This document shows positions 8,448-17,071 of a DNA stretch of 64,000 bases, in pieces; positions within the stretch are counted from its first letter, which is position 1; the number at the start of each line of letters is the position of its first letter. The position numbers and the translations under genes are program-made. The stretch lies in the NCBI RefSeq assembly GCF_021474425.1, contig NZ_JAKEIP010000011.1, positions 1-64,000 of the forward strand. The letters run 5' to 3'. A model generated the notes under the pieces. The model saw only the letters and a program-made list of their open reading frames with translations, did not search any database and had not been told where the DNA came from. The stretch is from Streptomyces muensis (GTDB taxonomy: Bacteria; Actinomycetota; Actinomycetes; Streptomycetales; Streptomycetaceae).

Positions 8448-10706
8448 TCAGGGGGCCGGTACGGACGACATCTCGGCTGCCTGGCGCAGGGCCTCGACCA
8501 TGCTACCGGCCTCGGCGATTCCCTTGCCCGCGATGTCGAAGGCCGTTCCGTGGTCGACGGAGGTGCGGATGACGGGCAGGCCCACGGTCATGTTGACGCC
8601 GGCCTCGATGCCCAGCACCTTCACCGGGCCGTGTCCCTGGTCGTGGTACATGGCGACGATCAGGTCGTAGTCGCCGCGCCCGGCGAGGAAGAAGGCCGTG
8701 TCGGCGGGGAGCGGACCGCGCGCGTCGATGCCGTCGGCGCGCAGCACCTCCAGGGCGGGGACGATCTTCTCCTCCTCCTCGCCGTAGCCGAACAGGCCGT
8801 TCTCGCCGGCGTGCGGGTTGATGCCGCAGACGCCGATGACCGGGTTCGCGACGCCCGCCCGCACCATCGCCTCGTGGCCGCGGCGCACGGTGCGTTCCAC
8901 GAGGCCGGGCTCGATGCGGTTGACGGCGTCGATCAGGCCGATGTGGGTGGTGACGTGGATGACCTTCACCTTGGGCGTCGACAGCATCATCGACACCTCG
9001 GCGACACCGGTGAGGTGGGCCAGCAGTTCGGTGTGCCCCGGGTAGACGTGTCCGGCCGCGTGCAGGGCCTCCTTGTTGAGCGGTGCGGTGCAGATGCCGT
9101 GCACGGCGCCCTTCATCGCGAGGTCGGCGGCCACCCGTACGTAGTGGTAGGCGCCCTCGCCCGCGACCGGGGACAGTTCGCCCCAGGGCAGGTCGGCGGG
9201 GAGCAGGCCGAGGTCGACGACGTTGATGCGGCCCGGCGTGAACTCGGCCTCGTCCGGGGCTGCCACGGGGACGATGTCGCAGTCGACGCCCAGGATCGCG
9301 GCGGCCTGCCGCAGCCGTTCGGCGTCACCGACGACGACGGGTCGGCAGCGGGCGAGGGTGTCCGGGTGCAGCAGCGCCGGGACGATCACCTCGGGGCCGA
9401 TGCCCGCGCCGTCTCCCATGGTCACCGCGATCAGCGGCAGAAGGCGGCGGTCGCCGGCGGTGGGGGTGGCGTTCACCAGGGAGTCTCCTTGCAGTGAAGG
9501 GGGTTGGAGGGCCGCGGCGATCCGCAGCAGCGAGTCGGTGTCGCCGAAGCTGCCGGGCCGGGTGACGACGTGGCGGCCGTCGGGGGTGCGGGAGCGGACG
9601 GCACCGTGGTGGATCCGGCCGAGCGGCGTCAGGTACGGAACACCGAGGGCGTCGAGCACGCGGCGAGCGGTCTCGCCGCCGGTCAGGACAAGGTCGGCGT
9701 CGTCGGCGTGGTCGGCGGCGAGGCGCGCGAGTGCGTGCACCGCGCGGCGCGCCGAACCGGGCCGGACGCCTCGGGTGTTGTCGATGCTGAGGACGGTCAC
9801 GTCCGACGTGCCGTCAAGGACGGGTCGTGCCGCGGAAGATGACGGCTCATCGAGCGATACGGCGATGTGGTGCGCCCCGCGCTCGGTGAGTTGCGCGATC
9901 TGCGCAGTCGCGGTGGGTTCGGCGGTGCCCACGACGACCAGGAGGGGACGCCGCCCGCGCCGTGGCGGAGTCGAAGGCGCCGCCGTGGCCGGTTCCGGTG
10001 CCGGCAGGCGTCCGACCGCCGCGGCGAGCCCGCCCGTGCCGAGCAGCCGGACGCCCGAGCCGCAGGCGAGGGCCGCTTCGGCGATCAGATCCAGGTCGGC
10101 GTCCGTCTCGGCGTCGCAGAGCGGAAGGCGGCCGGCGGTGAACGCCTCGCGCAGCACCCGGGGCAGCCTCCCGCTCCGTACCGCCTCCAGCGGGACGACA
10201 GCCGTACGGCACTCGGCGGCGTCCCCACCGGGCCCGAGCGCCTCGGCCACCGACCGCGGGGGCGCCGCCGCCTCCGCCCGCCAGGCGTCCGTGGTGTGCA
10301 GGGGGACGCCGTCGAGGTGGACCACGCCCTCGCGGACCGTACGGCCCAGGGCCGGCAGGGCCGTGGCGACGACGACACCTTCGGCGCCGTCCGTGAAGGC
10401 GGCCGTCTCGGCGGCGAGGTTGCCCCGCAGCAGGGAGTCGACCTTCTTCAGGACCAGGGTGCCGGCGGGTACGCCGTGCAGGGCCTCGCGCACCCGTCGG
10501 GCCGCGTCGGCCGGGGGCAGGCCGCGGGTGTCGAGGTCGACCACGAGGGGCCGGTCGTCCGGCGGCGTGGACCAGGGCGTGGGGCCGAGCACGATCCGGC
10601 CGCCCGGGACACCGAGCGCCACGGCGGTCTCCGCCGCTCCGGACAGGTCGTCGGCGAGGGCGAGGAGGCGGCGCGGCGCCCGGGTGTCGCGCAGAGGGAA
10701 GGACAT
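8448..10706 (-). CDS. fusion of four-carbon acid sugar kinase and PdxA-type 4-phosphate dehydrogenase
   Basis: One 752-residue frame joins two enzymes usually made separately. Residues 1 to ~405 are a DUF1537/OtnK-DtnK kinase: LALADDLSGAAET near the N-terminus, VLTGGETARRVLDALGV in the nucleotide domain, GSFGDTDSLL near the end. Residues ~411-752 are a PdxA/PdxA2 dehydrogenase: MGDGAGIGPEV, YPGHTELLAHLTG, NPHAGENGLFG and YHDQGHGPVKVLG. In the established D-threonate/D-erythronate routes the kinase makes the acid 4-phosphate and PdxA2 oxidises and decarboxylates it to DHAP. The junction carries a ribosome site and an in-frame GTG at 9476, so the dehydrogenase may also be made alone. ATG at 10706 follows AGGAGG. 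Sequence error at the junction is the alternative. Confidence 0.9.
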   Translation of the reverse strand: MSFPLRDTRAPRRLLALADDLSGAAETAVALGVPGGRIVLGPTPWSTPPDDRPLVVDLDTRGLPPADAARRVREALHGVPAGTLVLKKVDSLLRGNLAAETAAFTDGAEGVVVATALPALGRTVREGVVHLDGVPLHTTDAWRAEAAAPPRSVAEALGPGGDAAECRTAVVPLEAVRSGRLPRVLREAFTAGRLPLCDAETDADLDLIAEAALACGSGVRLLGTGGLAAAVGRLPAPEPATAAPSTPPRRGRRPLLVVVGTAEPTATAQIAQLTERGAHHIAVSLDEPSSSAARPVLDGTSDVTVLSIDNTRGVRPGSARRAVHALARLAADHADDADLVLTGGETARRVLDALGVPYLTPLGRIHHGAVRSRTPDGRHVVTRPGSFGDTDSLLRIAAALQPPSLQGDSLVNATPTAGDRRLLPLIAVTMGDGAGIGPEVIVPALLHPDTLARCRPVVVGDAERLRQAAAILGVDCDIVPVAAPDEAEFTPGRINVVDLGLLPADLPWGELSPVAGEGAYHYVRVAADLAMKGAVHGICTAPLNKEALHAAGHVYPGHTELLAHLTGVAEVSMMLSTPKVKVIHVTTHIGLIDAVNRIEPGLVERTVRRGHEAMVRAGVANPVIGVCGINPHAGENGLFGYGEEEEKIVPALEVLRADGIDARGPLPADTAFFLAGRGDYDLIVAMYHDQGHGPVKVLGIEAGVNMTVGLPVIRTSVDHGTAFDIAGKGIAEAGSMVEALRQAAEMSSVPAP
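9474..9490 (-). promoter_or_regulatory. internal Shine-Dalgarno and GTG at the kinase/dehydrogenase junction
   Basis: On the minus strand AAGGAG (9490-9485) lies 8 bases before an in-frame GTG (9476-9474), exactly where the PdxA domain begins. In the +1 frame a TGA overlaps this GTG, the usual GTGA coupling of two separate genes. So either re-initiation yields a free PdxA protein, or one indel has fused two genes. Confidence 0.6.
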
Positions 10707-10776
10707 GTCCGCCTCCTGGGGCCTCGGTCGAAGAGCAGGCACACGGGGTGCCTCGGCGGCTCGATGATGACACAGG

Positions 10777-10817
10777 TTGCGCGATCTGCGCGAGACCTCT
10801 TGCGCGATCCGCGCAAG
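10777..10817. promoter_or_regulatory. twin palindromes between the divergent sugar-acid operons
   Basis: TTGCGCGATCTGCGCGA starts at 10777 and TTGCGCGATCCGCGCAA at 10800, 23 bases apart (about two helical turns). The second is close to a perfect palindrome around GATC. They sit between the minus-strand kinase/dehydrogenase arm and the plus-strand importer arm. This is the layout of a paired operator, most simply for the local DeoR protein (inference). Confidence 0.6.
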
Positions 10818-10915
10818 CGTGGAACGGTTTTGGCCGCGACAGAACCGGTGGCGTCCCGAAGGACAGGCCGCCGCCCCGAGCCGGTCGCCGCACCAGAATC
10901 CCCGAGAGGTCGACG

Positions 10916-12490
10916 ATGACCCGAACTCCCCCGAGTGAGACGCTGAGCCGTCGCACCCTGCTGCGCGTCGGCGCCGCGGGCGGCGCAGGTCTCGCCCTCT
11001 CCCCGCTGGCCGCCTGCGCAGGACCCACCGGCGCCCCCGGCCCCGGCACCCTCACGCTCGGGCTGAACCGGTCCCTGGTCAGCCTGGACAACAAGCTCAA
11101 CCAGTTCGACGCCGCGGTGACCGTGCAGCGGGCCGTGCGCCAGGCGCTGACGGCGATCGGGCCCGGCATGAAGCCCACACTGGTCCTCGCCGACCGGTTC
11201 GAGATGACCGCGCCCACGACGTGGAGCGTCCGGCTGCGCGAAGGGATCCGCTACTCCGACGGCCGCCCGGTGACCGTCGAGGACGTGACCACGGCCGTGC
11301 GGATGTACGGCGAGGTCGCCGGCTCGTTCATCCTCGGCCTGTTCCCGGAGCTGCCGCGCGTCGAGGCGACCGGCGGGCGCACCTTCCTGCTCCACACCCG
11401 TGAGCCGGTGCCCGTTCTCGACCGGCTGATGGCCAACATCCTCATCACGCCGGCGAAGGACAACCGCCCCGAGGAACTGCGCTCCGGCGTCGGCACCGGC
11501 CCCTACCGGGTGGTCAGCGCCAACAGCGGGGCCGGCGAGTACACCCTCGCGCGGGTCCCCGACTACTGGGGCCGGCGGCCGCCGGTCGAGCGGGTCCGGG
11601 TCCGCTTCGTACCGGAGGAGTCCAGCCGGGTCGTCGCCCTGCGCAGCGGCGAACTGGACGTCATCGACACCATCACCCCCGACTCGGCGGAACAGCTCAC
11701 CGGACTGCCCGGAGTGCACCTGGAGAAGACGTCCGGGGTACGGCTGTGCCAGCTCTTCTACAACTTCCGCAAACCGAAGACCCACCCGCTGTCCGACCCC
11801 CGGGTGCGCCAGGCGCTGACGTACGCCATCGACGGCGAGTCCCTCGTCCGGGACGTGCTCACCGACTCGGCGGAGCAGGCCCAGGGCGTCGTCCCGCTCT
11901 CCCTCCAGGGCGCCGAACGCACCGGCCGCTTCGTCCACGATCCGGCCCGCGCACGGCAGTTGCTGAAGTCGCTGGGCGCGGACGGGCTGCGGATCAGGAT
12001 CATGTGGGAGTCCGGGGAGTTCGCCGCCGACACCTCCGTGATGGAGGCCGTCGCCGAGATGCTGAAGGACGTCGGCGTGCGGGCCTCCCTGCTCCAGTTC
12101 GAGCCCGGCGGCGACATCCTGAAGTGGCGTCAGGGCAAGGGCGGCGACTGGGACGTCATCGGCAACGGCTTCCCCGGCCCCACCGGCCAGGCCGTCACCA
12201 TGCTCCAGGCGATGTACGCGGGGACCGCCGAGGACGAGCGCACCGGCGACGCGTTCATGGGCTACGTCAACCCCGCCATCGCCCGGCAGATCTCCGACGC
12301 CGCCACCGAGGCCGACCCCGCCGCACGCGACCGCAAGCTCGCCGCCGCCCAGCACGCGGTCTGGGACACCTGGCCCTGCATGTGGGCGTTCGTGCCGAAG
12401 ACGCTGCTCGCCCGTCGCACCCGCGTGGAGGGCATCGGGCTGCTGCCGGTCAACTCCTACGACCTGACCGCCGTACGGCTGGAGGGCTGA
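10916..12490 (+). CDS. substrate-binding lipoprotein of a Dpp/Opp-type ABC importer
   Basis: A 524-residue family-5 solute-binding protein. The N-terminus has a twin-arginine segment (LSRRTLLRVG) followed by a lipobox ending LAAC, so it is an exported lipoprotein. Family marks are GIRYSDGRPVTVEDV, GTGPYRVV and DPRVRQALTYAID. ATG at 10916 follows GAGAGG by 6 bases; the long upstream extension crosses the operator region and is not used. It is first in a run of eight plus-strand genes ending with the sialidase-like gene. Such importers take oligopeptides but also oligosaccharides and sugar acids; the neighbours favour the latter (inference). Confidence 0.88.
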   Translation: MTRTPPSETLSRRTLLRVGAAGGAGLALSPLAACAGPTGAPGPGTLTLGLNRSLVSLDNKLNQFDAAVTVQRAVRQALTAIGPGMKPTLVLADRFEMTAPTTWSVRLREGIRYSDGRPVTVEDVTTAVRMYGEVAGSFILGLFPELPRVEATGGRTFLLHTREPVPVLDRLMANILITPAKDNRPEELRSGVGTGPYRVVSANSGAGEYTLARVPDYWGRRPPVERVRVRFVPEESSRVVALRSGELDVIDTITPDSAEQLTGLPGVHLEKTSGVRLCQLFYNFRKPKTHPLSDPRVRQALTYAIDGESLVRDVLTDSAEQAQGVVPLSLQGAERTGRFVHDPARARQLLKSLGADGLRIRIMWESGEFAADTSVMEAVAEMLKDVGVRASLLQFEPGGDILKWRQGKGGDWDVIGNGFPGPTGQAVTMLQAMYAGTAEDERTGDAFMGYVNPAIARQISDAATEADPAARDRKLAAAQHAVWDTWPCMWAFVPKTLLARRTRVEGIGLLPVNSYDLTAVRLEG

Positions 12491-12493
12491 GCC

Positions 12494-13423
12494 GTGTCGA
12501 AGTACCTCGCCCGCCGTCTGGGCCAGAGTCTGCTCACCGTCTTCCTGACGATCTCCACCGTGTTCGTACTGGTCCGGCTGGCGCCCGGCGACCCCGCCTC
12601 CGCGTACGCAGGGCCGACCGCCACCAGCGACGACCTGGCCCGGATCCGCGAACAGTTCGGCCTCGACAAGCCCTTGATCAGCCAGTACGGCATCTTCCTG
12701 CGTGACCTGCTGACCGGCGATCTCGGCACCAGCTACTCCTTCCACTCCTCCGCGCTCGACGTCGTCCTGGACCGCATGCCGTACACGATCACGCTGTCCG
12801 TCGCGGCCATCGCCGTCACGGTGGCCGTCGCCGTGCCGCTCGGCGTGTGGATGGCCCGCCGCGCGGACACATCGCGCGAACTCGGCGCCAACGTCCTCAC
12901 CATCGCCGGACAGTCCATGCCGGACTTCTGGACCGGCGTGATGCTGCTGACCGTCTTCGCCGTGCTGCTGCCGGTGCTGCCCGCCTCCGGGTTCACCTCC
13001 TGGAGCGGTCTGATCCTGCCCACGGTCACCATCGCGGTCCTCCAACTCGCCCTGATCTCCAGGCTGGTGCGGCGCGAGATGACCACGGCGCTCGCCTCGC
13101 CGTACATCACCGTGGCCCGCTCGCGCGGTGTCTCCGAGCGGGCCCTGACCTGGCGCTACGCCCTCGCCAACTCGGCCGTCCCGCTGGTCACCGCGGTCGG
13201 CACCCGCTTCGCGGCGCTGCTCAACGGCGTGGTCGTGGTCGAGGTCGTCTTCGGCTGGCCCGGCGTCGGCTCCCTCGTGGTCCGCGCCCTGGAGACCCGT
13301 GACTACCCGCTCATCCAGGCCACCGTCCTGGTCACGGCGACCCTCGCCATCCTCGTGCAACTCCTCGTCGACCTCGCCTACCCGCTGCTCGACCCGCGGG
13401 TACGACTCGGAAAGGCGGCCTGA
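12494..13423 (+). CDS. ABC importer permease, DppB/OppB type
   Basis: 309 residues with six predicted membrane helices. The start MSKYLARRLGQSLLTVFLTI and the VRLAPGDPAS loop are standard for the B subunit. The cytoplasmic EAA-like loop for ATPase contact includes ARSRGVSERALTWRYALAN. GTG start at 12494, three bases after the stop of the binding-protein gene, with GGAGGG in the preceding codons as ribosome site. Forms the membrane channel with the next gene product. Confidence 0.9.
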   Translation: MSKYLARRLGQSLLTVFLTISTVFVLVRLAPGDPASAYAGPTATSDDLARIREQFGLDKPLISQYGIFLRDLLTGDLGTSYSFHSSALDVVLDRMPYTITLSVAAIAVTVAVAVPLGVWMARRADTSRELGANVLTIAGQSMPDFWTGVMLLTVFAVLLPVLPASGFTSWSGLILPTVTIAVLQLALISRLVRREMTTALASPYITVARSRGVSERALTWRYALANSAVPLVTAVGTRFAALLNGVVVVEVVFGWPGVGSLVVRALETRDYPLIQATVLVTATLAILVQLLVDLAYPLLDPRVRLGKAA

Positions 13424-13426
13424 GCC

Positions 13427-14350
13427 ATGACCACCACCGTGGCCGATCCGGCCCGTCCTGAACGGCCGAGCGCCGTCACCACCCGGCAGCTCGCCCGCTC
13501 CACCGCCGCCCGGCAGCGGCGCAGCGCCCGGATCAAGCTGTGGGCCGGAGCCGTCTGCACCGCGCTGGTCGCCCTGCCGGTGGCCCTGGCGAGCCTGCTG
13601 CCGCTGCCGGACCCGAACGCCCAGGACCTGTCCCGGCGCCGGCTGGCCCCGTTCACCGACGGGCACCTCTTCGGCACCGACCAGCTCGGCCGCGACCTGC
13701 TGTCCCGTCTGCTGCACGGCGGTCAGGTGTCGCTGTCGGTCGGCATCCTCGCGGTCATCGTCTCCGGTCTCATCGGGATCGCGGCGGGCTCGACGGCCGG
13801 CTACTTCGGGGGCTGGGTCGACGCGGTCGTCAGCCGGTTCCTCGAAGCCCAGCTGGCGCTGCCCCTGCTGATGATGCTGCTGCTCGTGGTCGCGCTCTTC
13901 GGCCCGTCGGTCACCGTCATCACCTGCGTGATCGCCGTCGCCCAGTGGCCCGAGGTCGCCCGGCTGACCCGCTCCCTGGTCCTCGTGGAACGCGAGAAAC
14001 CGTACGTGGCGGCGGCCCGGCTGCTCGGGATGCGCAGTTGGTCCGTGCTGGCCCGGCACATCGTGCCCAACATCGTGCGCCCCGCGAGCCTGGTGATCCT
14101 GTTGCTGCTCGCCCAGGCCGTGCTCCTGGAGAGCGCGCTGAGCTTCCTGGGCGCCGGACCGCAGCGGCCGTTCGCCACCTGGGGCCGCATCATCTCCGAC
14201 GGCCAGGACTACATCACCACCTCCTGGTGGCTGGTCACCCTCCCCGGCCTGGTCATCGCCCTCCTCGTGGTCGGCGTCAACCTCCTCGGCGACGGCCTGC
14301 GCGACCGCGTCCGTACGACGAAGCCGACCAAGCTCGCGAAGGGAGCCTGA
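13427..14350 (+). CDS. ABC importer permease, DppC/OppC type
   Basis: 307 residues with six predicted helices after a ~45-residue cytoplasmic lead. FGTDQLGRDLLSRLLHGGQVSL is the C-subunit signature. The coupling loop reads AARLLGMRSWSVLARHIVPN, and ESALSFLGAGPQRPFATWG near the end is typical. ATG three bases after the upstream stop. Partner of the B-type permease in the same operon. Confidence 0.9.
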   Translation: MTTTVADPARPERPSAVTTRQLARSTAARQRRSARIKLWAGAVCTALVALPVALASLLPLPDPNAQDLSRRRLAPFTDGHLFGTDQLGRDLLSRLLHGGQVSLSVGILAVIVSGLIGIAAGSTAGYFGGWVDAVVSRFLEAQLALPLLMMLLLVVALFGPSVTVITCVIAVAQWPEVARLTRSLVLVEREKPYVAAARLLGMRSWSVLARHIVPNIVRPASLVILLLLAQAVLLESALSFLGAGPQRPFATWGRIISDGQDYITTSWWLVTLPGLVIALLVVGVNLLGDGLRDRVRTTKPTKLAKGA

Positions 14351-14353
14351 GTC

Positions 14354-15208
14354 ATGACCTCTCCGGCTCGCGACCCGCTGCTGGAGGTCGAGGACCTCCA
14401 GATCGAACTGGTCACCCACCGCGGGGTCGTCCGCGCCGTCGACGGCGTCAGCTTCACCGTCGGACGTGGCGAGACGGTCACCCTCATCGGCGAGTCCGGC
14501 TCCGGCAAGTCCACCACCGCGATGGGCGTGCTGCGGCTGCTGCCCGAGGGACTCGCCGTGCTGTCCGGTGCCGCCCGTATCGGCGGCGAGGACGTCGTCG
14601 CCGACCCTGACGCGGCCCGTCGGGCACGCGGCCGCACGGTGTCCCTGATCCCGCAGGACCCGATGACCGCCCTGAGTCCCGTCCACACCGTCGGCCGGCA
14701 GCTCGGCGACGCCCTGCGGCTGCGCCACCCCGAGCTGTCCCGGGCCGAAGCGCGGGAACGCGGCACCCAACTCCTCGACCAGGTACGGATCACCAAGCCC
14801 GAGACCCGCTGGAAGGCGTACCCGCACCAGTTCTCCGGCGGCATGCTGCAGCGCATCCTCATCGCCATCGCCCTGGCCGCCGAACCGCGGCTGCTGGTCG
14901 CCGACGAACCCACCTCCGCCCTGGACGCCACCGTCCAGGCGAGCATCCTTGACCTGCTCATGGACCTCCAGGAACGCACCGGCGTCGGCATGCTGATGAT
15001 CACCCACGACCTCGGCGTCGCCCGTCTGGTGTCCGACCGCATCCACGTCATGAAGGAGGGCCGGTTCGTGGAGTCGGGGCCGGCCGAGCAGATCGTCGAG
15101 CGGCCCGCGCACGCGTACACCCGCAAGCTGCTCGCGGCCGTCCCGAGCCTCGGGCCCTGGGACGAGGACGGGCTCACCGACCACACCCCGTTGGGAGCCG
15201 CACGATGA
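14354..15208 (+). CDS. ABC importer ATPase, DppD/OppD type
   Basis: 284 residues. Walker A GESGSGKST, signature FSGGMLQR, Walker B RLLVADEPTSALD and the H-loop ITHDLG are all intact, so an active ATPase is expected. The C-terminal YTRKLLAAVPSL tail is the short form of the oligopeptide-binding ATPase extension. It overlaps the next ATPase gene by ATGA. Confidence 0.92.
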   Translation: MTSPARDPLLEVEDLQIELVTHRGVVRAVDGVSFTVGRGETVTLIGESGSGKSTTAMGVLRLLPEGLAVLSGAARIGGEDVVADPDAARRARGRTVSLIPQDPMTALSPVHTVGRQLGDALRLRHPELSRAEARERGTQLLDQVRITKPETRWKAYPHQFSGGMLQRILIAIALAAEPRLLVADEPTSALDATVQASILDLLMDLQERTGVGMLMITHDLGVARLVSDRIHVMKEGRFVESGPAEQIVERPAHAYTRKLLAAVPSLGPWDEDGLTDHTPLGAAR

Positions 15209-16065
15209 GCCGTCCGGCAGCACAGTCCCCGTTCCTCGACGTCGAGGACCTCGTCGTCGACTACTCCACCCCGGCCGGCCCCGTACGCGCCGTGGACCAC
15301 GTCAGTTTCGGCGTGCCGCGCGGCGGGTCGCTCGCGGTCGTCGGCGAGTCGGGCTGCGGCAAGTCGACCCTGGCCCGCGCGATCGTACGGCTGCTGAAGC
15401 CGGCGGCCGGACGGCTCGTGCTGGACGGCACCGACCTCGCCACGCTGTCCGAGCGACGGCTGCGGCCACTGCGGCGCCGGGTGCAGATGGTCTTCCAGGA
15501 CCCGTACGGCTCCCTCGACCCGCATCTGACCGCCGAGGAGATCGTGGCGGAACCGCTGCGCCTGGCCGGCGTGCGGGACAAGGGCGAACGTCGTCGCCGC
15601 GCCGGCGAGTTGCTCGACCGCGTCGGGCTGCCGACCACGGCACGGGAGCGCCGGCCGGCCGAGTTCTCCGGTGGGCAGCGGCAGCGTATCGGCATCGCCC
15701 GTGCCCTGGCCTCCGAGCCGGATCTCCTGGTGTGCGACGAGGCCACCTCCGCCCTCGACGTGTCCGTGCAGGCCCAAGTCCTCGATCTGCTAAGGGAGTT
15801 GCAGGCGGAGACCGGCATCACGTACATCGTCATCGCCCACCACCTCGGCGTGGTGAGTGAGATCAGCGACGATGTCGTCGTACTGAAGGCGGGACGGGTC
15901 GTCGAGAGCGGTCCCACCGCGGCCGTGCTCTCCTCGCCCGCCGACCCCTACACCCGCGCGCTGCGGCGCGCCGCACTGGACCCCACGGCGATCCGGGGGC
16001 TCAAACCCCGCGCGGCCGCGGCCCCGGCCGCGGCGGCCGTCTCATCGGAAGGAACCGGCAAGTGA
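15205..16065 (+). CDS. ABC importer ATPase, DppF/OppF type
   Basis: 286 residues with Walker A GESGCGKST, signature FSGGQRQR, Walker B LLVCDEATSALD and switch histidine in IAHHLG. It starts 4 bases inside the upstream gene and ends overlapping the aldo/keto reductase start (GTGA). Together with the four genes upstream this completes a self-contained importer with its own two ATPases, unlike the two CUT1 systems elsewhere in the window. Confidence 0.92.
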   Translation: MSRPAAQSPFLDVEDLVVDYSTPAGPVRAVDHVSFGVPRGGSLAVVGESGCGKSTLARAIVRLLKPAAGRLVLDGTDLATLSERRLRPLRRRVQMVFQDPYGSLDPHLTAEEIVAEPLRLAGVRDKGERRRRAGELLDRVGLPTTARERRPAEFSGGQRQRIGIARALASEPDLLVCDEATSALDVSVQAQVLDLLRELQAETGITYIVIAHHLGVVSEISDDVVVLKAGRVVESGPTAAVLSSPADPYTRALRRAALDPTAIRGLKPRAAAAPAAAAVSSEGTGK

Positions 16066-17042
16066 CCACCGGCATCGAACTGCCGAACGTACCCGTGCCC
16101 CTGTCCCGTCTCGTGCTCGGCACCATGACCTTCGGCGACACCGTCGACCATAAGGGCGCGGCGGACATGCTCGCGGTGGCGCTGGACGCCGGTGTCACCG
16201 GCGTGGACACCGCCAACGGCTACGCGGGCGGAGAGAGCGAGCGCATCCTCGCCGAGCTGCTGCCCGCCCACCGCGACCGGATCGTGCTCGCCACCAAGGC
16301 CGGCATCCCGCACCCCGACCAGGGCGACCACGCCCCGCTGTCCGCGGCCGGGCTGCGGGCCGCCCTGGAGGGCAGCCTCAAGCGCCTGGGCACCGACCAC
16401 GTCGACCTGTTCTATCTGCACCAGCCCGACCGGGCCACGCCGCCGGCCGAAACCCTCGCCACGGTCGCCGAGTTCGTGGCCGAGGGCAAGGTCCGCGCGC
16501 TCGGCGTCTCCAACTTCGCCGCCTGGCAGATCGCCGAGCTGGTGCGGGTCGCCGACGAGGTGGGCGCGCCGCGTCCGGTCGTGGCCCAGCAGCTGCACAA
16601 CCTGCTCGCGCGCCGGATCGAGGAGGAGTACGTCGAGTACGCCGCCGTGACCGGTCTGCGCACCATGGTCTACAACCCGCTCGGCGGGGGCCTCCTCACC
16701 GGCCGCCACCGGTTCGAGCAGGCCCCGGACGCCGGCCGGTTCGGCGACTCCCGGCTCGCGGAGATGTACCGGGCCCGGTACTGGGACGAGCGCCTCTTCG
16801 ACGCCGTCGCCGAGCTGACCCGGATCGCCGGCGAGGCCGGGCTGCCGCTCACCGAACTGGCCCTGCGCTGGCTGCTCGACCGGGACTCCACCGACGCCCT
16901 GCTGCTCGGCGGCTCCCGCACCGAACACCTGCGCGCCAACATCGCCGCCGCCCAGGCGGGTCCCCTGCCCGCCGACGTGACCGCCGCCTGCGACGCGGTC
17001 GGCGCCGCGCTGCGCGGCCCCATGCCCGCCTACAACCGCTGA
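16062..17042 (+). CDS. aldo/keto reductase
   Basis: 326 residues, a cytosolic NADPH-dependent (alpha/beta)8-barrel oxidoreductase. The catalytic tetrad is visible: Asp and Tyr in GVDTANGYAGG, Lys in VLATKAG, His in FYLHQPD. Cofactor contacts include LGVSNF and LLLGGSRTEHL. GTG start inside the GTGA overlap with the ATPase gene shows translational coupling. In this operon it probably reduces an aldehyde or ketone made by the aldolase or by an oxidised sugar (inference). Confidence 0.9.
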   Translation: MTTGIELPNVPVPLSRLVLGTMTFGDTVDHKGAADMLAVALDAGVTGVDTANGYAGGESERILAELLPAHRDRIVLATKAGIPHPDQGDHAPLSAAGLRAALEGSLKRLGTDHVDLFYLHQPDRATPPAETLATVAEFVAEGKVRALGVSNFAAWQIAELVRVADEVGAPRPVVAQQLHNLLARRIEEEYVEYAAVTGLRTMVYNPLGGGLLTGRHRFEQAPDAGRFGDSRLAEMYRARYWDERLFDAVAELTRIAGEAGLPLTELALRWLLDRDSTDALLLGGSRTEHLRANIAAAQAGPLPADVTAACDAVGAALRGPMPAYNR

Positions 17043-17071
17043 ACTCCCCCGCTGCGAAGGAACGCCCACCC

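Noticed and set aside
10448..15223. 1591-codon open frame on the minus strand
   Set aside because: It is antisense to the importer operon, has low-complexity Arg/Gly/Gln/Asp composition, and the plus strand holds five clear genes there.
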